The notes under the pieces are model-generated. The model worked only from the letters and a program-made list of their open reading frames with translations. It had not been told where the DNA came from and ran no database searches. DNA of 34,274 nucleotides, from positions 1 to 34,274 of the forward strand of contig JAFRJV010000063.1 of assembly GCA_017432075.1 (NCBI GenBank), read 5' to 3'. The position numbers were made by a program, and so were the translations under genes. Positions 1-7,594 of this stretch are shown here, one piece after another. Numbering within the stretch: position 1 is the stretch's first letter; each line of letters begins with the position of its first letter. The DNA comes from Mogibacterium sp. Its GTDB lineage: Bacteria > Bacillota > Clostridia > Peptostreptococcales > Anaerovoracaceae.

Positions 1-306
1 CACCACCATCATCACCACCATCACGGACATGATGCTGACGAGGTGTTCGATGAAGTCGGAGCACAGACCAGCAACAAATACACGAAGGCTGAACTCGATG
101 AGATCATCGACAGCCTCGATGAATGCGGCGAGGTGCTCAGAGCCAAGGGCATCGTAGAGAACGCAGACGGAGGCTGGCTTGAATTCGATTACGTGCCGGG
201 TGAAGGTGAAGTAAGAGAGACAGAAGCTGAGGCTACAGGAATGGTAGCTGTCATCGGCACAAGACTGAACAAAGAAAAACTCAAGGAACTGTTTAAACTG
301 GCATGA
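1..306 (+). CDS. COG0523/CobW-family GTPase, C-terminal part (5' truncated by window)
   Basis: The reading frame is open from base 1 and stops at the TGA at 304-306, so only the C-terminal end of a larger protein is visible. It begins with eight consecutive histidines followed by Gly-His-Asp, then about 85 residues resembling a CobW_C domain (TKAELDEIIDSLDE, then a GGWLEFDYVPGE stretch). A His-rich linker between GTPase and CobW_C domains is typical of COG0523 metal chaperones for zinc, cobalt or nickel; the GTPase half would lie upstream of the window. The GTG at 43 is an in-frame codon and not a likely start. The stop overlaps the next gene's ATG (ATGA at 303-306), which implies translational coupling with a second CobW-like protein. 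The family is fairly clear from the linker and context; the metal cannot be read from the sequence. Confidence 0.72.
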   Translation, partial: HHHHHHHHGHDADEVFDEVGAQTSNKYTKAELDEIIDSLDECGEVLRAKGIVENADGGWLEFDYVPGEGEVRETEAEATGMVAVIGTRLNKEKLKELFKLA

Positions 307-1244
307 GAGATATACCTGTATATTTATTCACCGGATTCCTCGGAGCCGGTAAAACATCATTCATAAAAGAGACCCTGGAGAACCACGAGTTCGGAGACGA
401 CGGACGCACGCTTCTTCTCATTTGCGAGAACGGGGAGGTGCAGTATGATCCCGGAAAGTTCGTCGGACCGGGGGTCAGAGTAGAGCGAATCAGGTCCGAA
501 GCTGAATTAAATGATGTGAACCTAGGCCGCATCAACAGACAGGGCGGCTTCGACCGCGTTGTAGTCGAGATGAACGGCATGTGGGAGAACCAGAAGCTCT
601 TTGCTGCGATGCCTGAGGGATGGCTGATCGCACAGGAGATGGCTCTTTTCGATACGCGCACTTTCATGATGTACAACAAGAACCTGCGCCAGCTCTGCTT
701 CAACAAGATGCAGACGGCAGACATGGTGGTGTTCAACCGCTGCGAGAAGGGCTTCGACAAGATGCCTTATCACAAGGAAGTCCGCATAGCGAACCGCAGA
801 TCTATGATAGTCTACGAGTACGGTCCGGACGACATCGAGCCGGATGACATCATAGATCCGCTTCCTTACGACATGAACGCTTCGAAGATAAAGATCGAAG
901 ACGAGTGGTATGCGGAGTGGTACAGAGACATAAACGAGAACGAAGATGACTATGACGGCAAGACTTTCGTTATAAAGGGGAGAGTCGCGCTGTCAGAAGA
1001 GCTGCCGGAAGGGCAGTTCGCGTTCGGAAGACACGTGATGACCTGCTGTGAGGCAGACATACAGTTTGCAGGCTTGCTGGCATATTACTCCGGCGCTGAA
1101 AAACTCAGCGTGGGGGACTGGATAGAGATAACAGCAAAGGTGCGCTGCGAATACACGGAAGCATATAAGGAAAAAGGCCCTGTGCTCTACATAAAGAAGC
1201 TGGATAGATGCGAGCCTTGCAATCCGGAGGTCGCTACATTCTGA
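303..1244 (+). CDS. CobW-like P-loop GTPase fused to DUF1980/TIGR03943-type C-terminal domain
   Basis: A 313-residue protein. Residues 11-19 (GFLGAGKTS) are a Walker A motif in the CobW style, and residues 145-148 (NRCE) sit where a GTPase would carry NKxD. The CxCC metal motif of COG0523 zinc chaperones is absent: no Cys-x-Cys-Cys occurs anywhere. From about residue 215 the sequence changes to a domain resembling the C-terminal half of DUF1980 (TIGR03943, YcgQ-like), with the hallmark FGRHVMTCCEAD at 241-252 and GDWIEI at 271-276. It ends with another Cys pair (C303, C306). The ATG overlaps the stop of the upstream CobW gene by 4 bases, so the two are probably co-translated. The role is inferred to be metal handling; no enzyme activity can be assigned. 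The domain join is seen in one uninterrupted frame and is not a frameshift product. Confidence 0.75.
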   Translation: MRDIPVYLFTGFLGAGKTSFIKETLENHEFGDDGRTLLLICENGEVQYDPGKFVGPGVRVERIRSEAELNDVNLGRINRQGGFDRVVVEMNGMWENQKLFAAMPEGWLIAQEMALFDTRTFMMYNKNLRQLCFNKMQTADMVVFNRCEKGFDKMPYHKEVRIANRRSMIVYEYGPDDIEPDDIIDPLPYDMNASKIKIEDEWYAEWYRDINENEDDYDGKTFVIKGRVALSEELPEGQFAFGRHVMTCCEADIQFAGLLAYYSGAEKLSVGDWIEITAKVRCEYTEAYKEKGPVLYIKKLDRCEPCNPEVATF

Positions 1245-1263
1245 TCATAGAAGGGAAAGAAAA

Positions 1264-2691
1264 ATGAAGAATCGCAACACAAAGAAAAAAGCTAAGAGGT
1301 TTCTGAGTGCTGCATTGGTCCTGGTGATGACGCTCAGCCTTATGGCCGGGGTCATGCCTGTGATCGATCCGGCATATGCTGCGACAGAATTCAAGTATGC
1401 GAGCCCGTTCAGCAAAACGGGGTATTCGTCGTATTATCATAAGGATAAGTACGCCGGAAACCTTATCGTGAACGGCGTTGACATCTCGGACTGGCAGTCC
1501 AAGAAATGCCGCTTCGGTGATGCAAAAAAAGACGGTGTCGACTTCGTTATCATGAGAGTCACTTACTCGTCATACAGCAAGAAGGCTCTTTCGACGCACA
1601 ACGATGAGAAGTTTGCCACTCTGTACGCAAATGCAAAAGCCGCCGGGCTAATGCGCGGAGTCTATGTGTTCTCGCAGGCGAAGAACGCCGCCGAAGGCGC
1701 TGCAGAGGCGACCTTTGCCATAAACAGACTGAAAGCACTGGGTATCGGTCCTGCGGATCTTTGCCTCCCTGTATACATGGACTATGAATTTGCAGGAGGG
1801 ATCCTCGGAAGAATGCGCGGCATAAGCAAAACAAATGCGACAAACGCGGCCGTAGCTTTCTGCAACACTGTCAAGGATGCAGGCTACACGCCGGGGATCT
1901 ATGCAAATACGACTTTCTTCGGCTCATATATTGCAACACAGCAGCTGGCATCTGATGTGGATCTCTGGTGTGCGCAGTACAATAAGCGCAATCAGTCCGG
2001 GGTGAATTACTCCAAGTGGCAGTACTCGAGCAGCGCAAGGATAGACGGCATGCTTTCCTTCACCGGACTGCAGGGAAAGATCGATGCAAACTTCTGGTAC
2101 ATAAATAAAAATAAGGCTTCAAGCAGTGTTGTAACAAAGATACGCGGCAGAACGACCCTCAGCAAAAAGGCTGCAAAAGCTCCGAAGTTCAAGGTATATG
2201 CCGGGAAAAAACGGCTCATCGAAGGAAAGGACTACATAGTCGGCGGTATCAGAAACAAGACCAGAGGAAAAGGCTACGCGTATATAAAAGGAATAGGCAA
2301 TTACAGCGGCTATGCGCTTATACCTATCAAGATCGCAAAAAAGAGCAAAGGCAGCACCAAGAAACTGATCAGCTGCGCTAACTACCTGAGAACAGCGAAC
2401 ACGGAGAGATCATCGTATCTGCAGACCGCAGCCAATATCACCTATACAGTAGGAAACTCATACGTGATACAGGATTACCTGAACATAAGAAAGGGTGCAG
2501 GTACAAATTACGACAAAGTGCGCAGATCCGATCTCACTGCTGCAATGCAGAAAAAGACAGACACTGACAGCAAATATGCGATACTCATGCCGGGACAGAC
2601 AGTAAAATGCCTTGCTATCAGCGGTGACTGGATGAAGGTTTCCGGCGGCTGGATCTGCTGCAGACAGGGTGATGACTTATACGTCAGATAA
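1264..2691 (+). CDS. Secreted GH25 lysozyme-like muramidase with C-terminal SH3-type domain
   Basis: A 475-residue secreted protein. A basic N-terminus and hydrophobic stretch end in a probable signal peptidase site after AYA (residue 39). Residues 70-290 are a glycoside hydrolase family 25 domain: GVDISDWQ (D73) opens the barrel and MDYE (D173, E175) supplies the acidic catalytic pair. This family cleaves the MurNAc-GlcNAc bond of peptidoglycan. A basic Lys/Gly-rich linker (about 290-365) resembles a bacterial surface repeat, and the C-terminus (about 400-475) contains YLNIRKGAGTNYDKV, typical of an SH3b wall-binding domain. It lies 19 bases after the GTPase gene with a GAAGGGAAAGAAAA leader, and a strong terminator follows. 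It could be an autolysin; the sequence does not indicate phage origin. Confidence 0.9.
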   Translation: MKNRNTKKKAKRFLSAALVLVMTLSLMAGVMPVIDPAYAATEFKYASPFSKTGYSSYYHKDKYAGNLIVNGVDISDWQSKKCRFGDAKKDGVDFVIMRVTYSSYSKKALSTHNDEKFATLYANAKAAGLMRGVYVFSQAKNAAEGAAEATFAINRLKALGIGPADLCLPVYMDYEFAGGILGRMRGISKTNATNAAVAFCNTVKDAGYTPGIYANTTFFGSYIATQQLASDVDLWCAQYNKRNQSGVNYSKWQYSSSARIDGMLSFTGLQGKIDANFWYINKNKASSSVVTKIRGRTTLSKKAAKAPKFKVYAGKKRLIEGKDYIVGGIRNKTRGKGYAYIKGIGNYSGYALIPIKIAKKSKGSTKKLISCANYLRTANTERSSYLQTAANITYTVGNSYVIQDYLNIRKGAGTNYDKVRRSDLTAAMQKKTDTDSKYAILMPGQTVKCLAISGDWMKVSGGWICCRQGDDLYVR

Positions 2692-2711
2692 AATAAAGAT
2701 CCATAAAACAG

Positions 2712-2734
2712 AGGGAGGCGCAGCCTCCCTTTTT
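2712..2734 (+). terminator. Rho-independent terminator after GH25 gene
   Basis: Stem AGGGAGGC (2712-2719), three-base loop GCA, complementary arm GCCTCCCT (2723-2730), and a U-rich tail through 2734. It lies 20 bases after the lysozyme stop and closes the left-hand transcription unit. Confidence 0.88.
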
Positions 2735-2953
2735 ACGTAATGAAAAAACGACTCTGTACAAGCTGAACCCCATCAACGTGCGCATAGCCGTTTCTTCAAA
2801 GCACTATCTCATATCGAGTATTTCTAAAAAAACTCTCCCCGTAGACCTGAGAGTCTTTTCAATGTTGCCCGCAAACATACTCTTTCGAGTTGAACTGACA
2901 GCCTGCAAAACAACATTTATTGTAGTTCCATTGTATTGAATGCAAACCGCAGA

Positions 2954-2962
2954 TGTTATAAT
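2954..2962 (+). promoter_or_regulatory. Extended -10 promoter for the AraC-type regulator
   Basis: TGTTATAAT is a perfect extended -10 (TG-n-TATAAT) placed 43 bases before the start codon of the regulator. No TTGACA-like -35 lies at 17 bases; TTGAAT at 2936-2941 is 15 bases away and TTGTAT at 2931-2936 is 20 away. A second TATAAT at 2977-2982 could be an alternative. Confidence 0.5.
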
Positions 2963-3005
2963 ATTGTTTCGAATAATATAATAAAGTTACGAAAACGGGC
3001 AAAAT

Positions 3006-3737
3006 ATGGCAGAAAAGAAAACAGCAAATCTAATACTCAGCCGAACAAGGAGAAATCAGATATATCTCCCGTACACGCGAAAGAAACCGTACTTCGAAGC
3101 GATAGCCTCAGGCGATGACGACAGGATCGCTGAGCTTTCGCAGCAGAACTATGAATATCCGACCGCGCTGTACAACAGATGCGGCTCATACAGCGAGGCG
3201 ATGGACAAGATGTACTACGAGGCAGTCGGTGCAGCCAACGAGATGTGCCTGATCGCCATACAGTCCGGGCTCCTGGACATGGTGGCATATGATATACGCG
3301 ATGAGTTCATCAAGGAGTTCGACAACGCGGTCTCGCTGCCCGACCTGTACGACCTGGTCCACGGCATGGCGCACAACTACGCCATGAAGATGAAGTATGT
3401 TCTCAAGGAGAAGAGGCGCTCGCCAAGGCTCGCGCGAATGATGACATACATCGAGGAGCATCTGACCGAAAAGATCGAGCTTGCCGACATTGCCGACCAC
3501 GTGGGCATCAGCCGCACATACGCTTCGGCTGTGTTCAGGGAAGAGCTCGGCATCACGATCAGCGAGTTCATCATGAAAGAGCGCCTGCTCGAGGCAAAAC
3601 GCATGCTCAGAGACACCGACCTCACAGTGGCAAACATAGCGGACAGACTCGCGTTCTGCTCGCAGAGTTACTTTACAAAGAATTTTACTGAGACCGAGGG
3701 TATGACACCGGTAGAATATCGCAGGCAATTCGGATAG
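3006..3737 (+). CDS. AraC/XylS-family transcriptional regulator
   Basis: A 243-residue protein. The C-terminal 100 residues are a double helix-turn-helix of the AraC type: MMTYIEEHLTEKIELADIA begins the first HTH, and the second ends with the family signature in which FCSQSYFTKNF precedes GMTPVEYRRQF. The N-terminal 140 residues show no recognisable cupin or receiver domain, so the signal it senses is unknown. Its stop lies 2 bases before a DNA polymerase gene, and the arginine/pyrimidine genes follow on the same strand. It is a candidate regulator of that run, but autoregulation or control of a distant target is equally possible. Confidence 0.88.
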   Translation: MAEKKTANLILSRTRRNQIYLPYTRKKPYFEAIASGDDDRIAELSQQNYEYPTALYNRCGSYSEAMDKMYYEAVGAANEMCLIAIQSGLLDMVAYDIRDEFIKEFDNAVSLPDLYDLVHGMAHNYAMKMKYVLKEKRRSPRLARMMTYIEEHLTEKIELADIADHVGISRTYASAVFREELGITISEFIMKERLLEAKRMLRDTDLTVANIADRLAFCSQSYFTKNFTETEGMTPVEYRRQFG

Positions 3738-3739
3738 AC

Positions 3740-5125
3740 ATGGATCTTGAAACAGGAAGATTTGAATATGAAAAATGGGAGAGGGCGTTCGTATGTATCG
3801 ACCTCAAGTCTTTCTATGCCTCCGTTGAATGCGTTGAGCGAGGACTCGATCCGCTTACTACCGACCTGGTAGTTGCCGATCCGACGCGAGGCGACAGAAC
3901 GATATGTCTTGCGGTGTCCCCGTCCCTCAAAGCGAGAGGCGTCAGCGGCAGAGCCAGGGTGTTCGAGATCCCCAGAAGCTTTGAATACATCATGGCACCG
4001 CCGAGGATGAAACTTTATATGGAGTATGCCGCGGAGATCTACAAGGTCTATCTCGATTACATAGCGCCGGAGGACATGCACGTTTACTCCATCGACGAGG
4101 TCTTTTTCGATGTGACCGCATATCTGAAAAGATACGGAATGGATCCGAAGCAGATGGCGGAGTTCCTGATGAGGGAGGTCTACGAGAGGATAGGAGTCAG
4201 AGCAACTGCAGGCGTGGGGCCTAACCTGTACCTTGCAAAGATAGCGATGGACATAATCGCCAAGCATGCTGAGGATTTCATCGGAGTGCTGGATGAAGAC
4301 GCATACAAGCTTCAGCTGTGGGATCATAAACCTATAACCGATTTCTGGATGATAGGACGGCAGACAGCGAAGAAATTTGAGCGCATAGGCATCACGACCA
4401 TGGGCGGGATCGCCGAACTTGCCGCGCGTGATGAAGACCTCCTGTACAGGATGTTCGGCATCAACGCCGAGCTCATGATAGACCACGCGTACGGCCTGGA
4501 GACGACGGAGATGTCGGACATCAAGGGCTATAAGACAAAGAACCACTCGCTTTCGCATGGGCAGGTGCTGATGCGCGACTACACGAATGAAGAGGGACGG
4601 CTCATCGTAAAGGAGATGACAGAGCAGCTCTGCCACGAGATGACGGATATCGGCCATGTGACGCCGAATGTTTCGATAGCGGTCGGATACAGCAATGCGC
4701 TCCGCACGCCTATGGCACACGGCTCGGTATCTTTCGGATACATGACGGACGCAGCTTCGGTCATCATGCCGGCGGTGGCAGATCTCTACGACAATATAAC
4801 CAATCATGAGTATCCGGTCAGAAGGATATTCGTGAACTTCAACGACATCAAGCCGCGGGAGGCTGACAAGCAGATGACACTGTTTGATCTCGTAGATGAG
4901 GAAGACGAAGATGAAGGCAAAACGAAGGGGCAGATGCGCAGGGAAGGAATGTCAGACCCTGTCAAGGAGACCAGTGCCAGACTCAAACGCGATGCGGCTC
5001 TGCAGGAGGCCGTGAATTCCATAAGGAAAAAGTACGGCAAGGACGCTATGTTCAGAGGAATGGACCTTGAGGAGGCAGCGACCACAATCGAGAGGAATCA
5101 TCAGGTAGGCGGTCATAAAGAATGA
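3740..5125 (+). CDS. Y-family DNA polymerase (UmuC/UvrX-like, polymerase IV type)
   Basis: A 461-residue translesion polymerase. CIDLKSFYASVE (residues 19-30) carries the first metal-binding Asp (D21), and YSIDEVFFDVT (116-126) carries the catalytic D119/E120 pair. QMTLFD (378-383) is a typical beta-clamp binding motif. The tail, with RKKYGKDAMFRGMDL and a closing HQVGGHK, matches the C-terminal extension of Firmicute UmuC/UvrX (YqjW-like) proteins rather than DinB. These enzymes copy damaged templates during the SOS response. It starts 2 bases after the AraC-type gene and is followed at once by a YolD-like gene, the usual partner. No LexA/DinR box was recognised upstream; control may instead come from the regulator's promoter. 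Confidence 0.92.
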   Translation: MDLETGRFEYEKWERAFVCIDLKSFYASVECVERGLDPLTTDLVVADPTRGDRTICLAVSPSLKARGVSGRARVFEIPRSFEYIMAPPRMKLYMEYAAEIYKVYLDYIAPEDMHVYSIDEVFFDVTAYLKRYGMDPKQMAEFLMREVYERIGVRATAGVGPNLYLAKIAMDIIAKHAEDFIGVLDEDAYKLQLWDHKPITDFWMIGRQTAKKFERIGITTMGGIAELAARDEDLLYRMFGINAELMIDHAYGLETTEMSDIKGYKTKNHSLSHGQVLMRDYTNEEGRLIVKEMTEQLCHEMTDIGHVTPNVSIAVGYSNALRTPMAHGSVSFGYMTDAASVIMPAVADLYDNITNHEYPVRRIFVNFNDIKPREADKQMTLFDLVDEEDEDEGKTKGQMRREGMSDPVKETSARLKRDAALQEAVNSIRKKYGKDAMFRGMDLEEAATTIERNHQVGGHKE

Positions 5126-5126
5126 T

Positions 5127-5333
5127 GTGAAGTATGTGAAGATGATGAAAGAAAACGATAAAAAATGTATAATAAAAAACGGCGGGCCATGGGATCGGCC
5201 GGTATCATCGAGACCCAGAATGCCCCGCGCGCAGCGTGCCAAGCAATTCGCTCCGTTTGACGCGCTGACCGGTCTGTCTGAAAGGCTCAGGCAGGCCGAA
5301 GAAGAACATGAGAGGGAGCTTCAGCGAAAATGA
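5127..5333 (+). CDS. YolD-like small protein, partner of UmuC-type polymerase
   Basis: Up to 68 residues. The core RMPRAQRAKQFAPFDALTG is the typical motif of the small YolD-type proteins encoded next to Firmicute UmuC-like polymerases. Their biochemical role is not settled; an antitoxin- or UmuD-like accessory role has been suggested. The start is uncertain: GTG at 5127 lies one base after the polymerase stop, while ATG at 5142 or 5145 would also leave the core intact. Neither has a strong ribosome binding site, which suggests coupling to polymerase translation. Its TGA overlaps the arginine deiminase ATG (5330-5333), physically joining repair and arginine genes. Confidence 0.72.
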   Translation: MKYVKMMKENDKKCIIKNGGPWDRPVSSRPRMPRAQRAKQFAPFDALTGLSERLRQAEEEHERELQRK

Positions 5334-6550
5334 TAAATGGAGTACACAACTACTCAGAGATAGGCAAACTCAACAAGGTGCTTCTTCACCGCATAGGCAC
5401 CGAAGTCGACGGCCTTGTTCCGGACAATTTTGCACGGCTTCTGTTTGACGACATCCCTTATCTCAAGGTAGCACAGCAGGAACACGACCGCTTCGCCGAT
5501 TTGCTTAAAAAGAACGGTGTCGAGGTTGTCTATTATGTTGATGAGGCAGCTAAGGCCATAGAAAAGCCTGACATAAAAGACCGGTTCATCAGGGAGATGC
5601 TGGATCAGTCACGCTTTTCATCAAGGGGAGTCAAAGAGGCGATATACGCATATCTCATAGTGATGAAACCTCACGATCTGGTCGAGAAGGTGATAGCAGG
5701 TATCAGGAAGACCGATCTCGCAGACTACAGACCGAGAACTCTCGCGGAAAAGATCGACGAAGCCTATCCGTTCTACATGGATCCGATGCCCAACATGTAT
5801 TTCACACGTGATCAGGGAGCGTGCATCGGCAACGGCATAAGCATCCATCACATGAGCACGGCAACCAGAAGAAGAGAGAGCCTGCTGCTCAGATACATGT
5901 ATGAGTTCAACACCGGCTTTGCACCTGCCGGGACCGAAAAGTGGTACGATTACGACGATCCGTACAGCCTGGAGGGAGGCGATATACTGGTGCTCAGCAA
6001 GGATATCGTTGCTGTTGGCCTTTCCGAGAGGACGACAGCCGCGGGTATCGAGACATTCGCCAGAAACCTGCTGAACGGCTCGGATTTCAAAAAGGTGCTG
6101 GTGTTCAACATACCAAAGAAGAGAGCATTCATGCATCTTGATACCGTATTTACTATGGTGGATCACGATAAATTTTCGATCCACCCTGAAATAGAAGGTC
6201 CTCTGCAGCTCTACGAACTGAGCCTCGGAGCGGGAGGAGAGATAGATCTCAGGTCGATGACCGAAGATCTCGCCGCTATTCTGGCAAAAGAGCTCGGCCT
6301 GCCGGCCGTAAAGCTCATACGCTGCGGAGGCGACGATGTCATGGCGGCACAAAGGGAGCAGTGGAATGACGGTTCCAACACCCTGTGCATAGCACCGGGC
6401 AAGGTCATCACATATGAGAGAAACTACGTTACAAACGATCTGCTGGACAGGAACGGCATAGAAGTGCTGACGATGCCAAGCTCAGAACTTTCGAGAGGCA
6501 GAGGCGGCCCGCGCTGCATGTCATGTCCGGTCAACAGAGACGATATATAG
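5330..6550 (+). CDS. arcA: Arginine deiminase
   Basis: A 406-residue cytosolic enzyme that hydrolyses L-arginine to L-citrulline and ammonia, the first step of the ADI pathway. Recognisable family motifs are the N-terminal EIGKLNKVLLHR, the substrate-binding SLEGGD, MHLDTVFT with the catalytic His, and the C-terminal GRGGPRCMSCPV. The nucleophile is C396, matching the CMTCPI motif of well-studied ADIs. The length agrees with the family (about 400-418). The ATG overlaps the upstream stop, with GGGAG 11 bases before it. Ornithine carbamoyltransferase follows after 9 bases. Confidence 0.96.
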   Translation: MINGVHNYSEIGKLNKVLLHRIGTEVDGLVPDNFARLLFDDIPYLKVAQQEHDRFADLLKKNGVEVVYYVDEAAKAIEKPDIKDRFIREMLDQSRFSSRGVKEAIYAYLIVMKPHDLVEKVIAGIRKTDLADYRPRTLAEKIDEAYPFYMDPMPNMYFTRDQGACIGNGISIHHMSTATRRRESLLLRYMYEFNTGFAPAGTEKWYDYDDPYSLEGGDILVLSKDIVAVGLSERTTAAGIETFARNLLNGSDFKKVLVFNIPKKRAFMHLDTVFTMVDHDKFSIHPEIEGPLQLYELSLGAGGEIDLRSMTEDLAAILAKELGLPAVKLIRCGGDDVMAAQREQWNDGSNTLCIAPGKVITYERNYVTNDLLDRNGIEVLTMPSSELSRGRGGPRCMSCPVNRDDI

Positions 6551-6559
6551 GAGGGTATA

Positions 6560-7555
6560 ATGGCAGTAAATCTTAAAGGAAGAAGTTTTCTGACTCTGAT
6601 GGACTTCACACCGGCAGAGATCAGATATCTGCTCGATCTTGCTCACGATCTGAAGGCAAAAAAGAGACTCGGAATCAAAGGAAAATCGCTTGAGGGCAAG
6701 AACATAGTCCTGCTCTTTGAGAAGACATCGACAAGGACAAGATGCTCGTTTGAAGTAGCCGCAATGGATGAGGGTGCAGGAGTAACATTCCTCGACAGCA
6801 AGAGCTCCCAGATGGGCAAAAAGGAAAGCATTGCAGATACAGCCAAGGTGCTCGGACGCATATTTGACGGCATAGAGTACAGAGGATACGAGCAGTCTGT
6901 AGTAGAGGAGCTCGCTGCAGAATCCGGAGTACCGGTATGGAACGGACTCACCGACATCGATCATCCTACACAGATACTTGCAGACCTTATGACGATAGAA
7001 GAGCACATTGCGAAGCCTCTCAACAAGGTCAAAGTGGTATTCGTTGGTGACGTCAGAAACAACATGTCTTATGCATGGATGTATGGCTGCGCCAAGATGG
7101 GTATGGATTTCGTCGCTTACGGACCTGATGAGCTCTGCAACGGTGTCGATCCTGACGTACTTGCACGCGCAAACGCAGTCGCCGCAGAGACAGGAGCCAC
7201 CATTACGGTAACGAGTGATGATGCATCGCTGAAAGGCGCGGATGTGATCTACACTGACATCTGGGCATCGATGGGTGAAGAGGATCAGATCCCTGAAAGA
7301 GTAAGACTGCTGACTCCTTTCAAGGTGACGGAAGAACTTGTGGCTAAGACGGAGAACCCTGAATACATATTCATGCACTGCCTGCCTTCATTCCACGATT
7401 TCAAGACTACGATGGCTGCTGAGCAGATGAAGCTCGGATACGACATCAGAGAGGTCACGGATGAAGTCTTCTCGGGCAAGAACTCAGTAGTGTTCGATGA
7501 AGCCGAGAACAGGCTCCATACAATCAAAGCAGTTGTTGTTGCGACGCTCGCATAG
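6560..7555 (+). CDS. arcB: Ornithine carbamoyltransferase (probably catabolic)
   Basis: A 331-residue enzyme. STRTR (57-61) binds carbamoyl phosphate, HPTQ begins at H135, DIWASMGE (233-240) is the ornithine-binding SMG loop, and HCLP (273-276) carries the catalytic Cys. Together these identify ornithine rather than putrescine or aspartate as substrate. The enzyme interconverts citrulline plus phosphate and ornithine plus carbamoyl phosphate. Placement 9 bases after arcA with AGGAGGG in front implies the catabolic direction. An anabolic role (ArgF) cannot be excluded from sequence alone, but no arginine biosynthesis gene is nearby. Confidence 0.94.
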   Translation: MAVNLKGRSFLTLMDFTPAEIRYLLDLAHDLKAKKRLGIKGKSLEGKNIVLLFEKTSTRTRCSFEVAAMDEGAGVTFLDSKSSQMGKKESIADTAKVLGRIFDGIEYRGYEQSVVEELAAESGVPVWNGLTDIDHPTQILADLMTIEEHIAKPLNKVKVVFVGDVRNNMSYAWMYGCAKMGMDFVAYGPDELCNGVDPDVLARANAVAAETGATITVTSDDASLKGADVIYTDIWASMGEEDQIPERVRLLTPFKVTEELVAKTENPEYIFMHCLPSFHDFKTTMAAEQMKLGYDIREVTDEVFSGKNSVVFDEAENRLHTIKAVVVATLA

Positions 7556-7594
7556 TAATAAACTGAAAACAAGTTAAAGGAGAACTGATAAGAA

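Larger units (their letters stand above)
2692..3005. other. 314-base intergenic region
   Basis: This is the only gap above 300 bases. It holds the lysozyme terminator (2712-2734), an imperfectly terminator-like inverted repeat ACTCTC (2832-2837) / GAGAGT (2849-2854) with an 11-base loop, and an extended -10 promoter near the regulator gene. On the minus strand the inverted repeat is followed by six T, on the plus strand only by CTTTT, yet no minus-strand gene reads into it. I see no ORF with a credible start between 2735 and 2950 and no tRNA-like fold. Confidence 0.6.

Noticed and set aside
1-24. Eight histidines at the window start look like a cloning tag
   Set aside because: The frame continues into a CobW_C-like domain and natural COG0523 proteins have His-rich linkers; mixed CAC/CAT codons and the downstream genes are genomic.
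2832-2854. Inverted repeat ACTCTC/GAGAGT as a terminator
   Set aside because: Six-base arms with a long loop, and the T-rich tail is on the strand where no gene ends; it is mentioned only as part of the gap description.
3668-4807. 379-codon open frame on the minus strand
   Set aside because: It is antisense to the Y-family polymerase, has no recognisable domain and a biased Arg/His-rich composition typical of a shadow frame.
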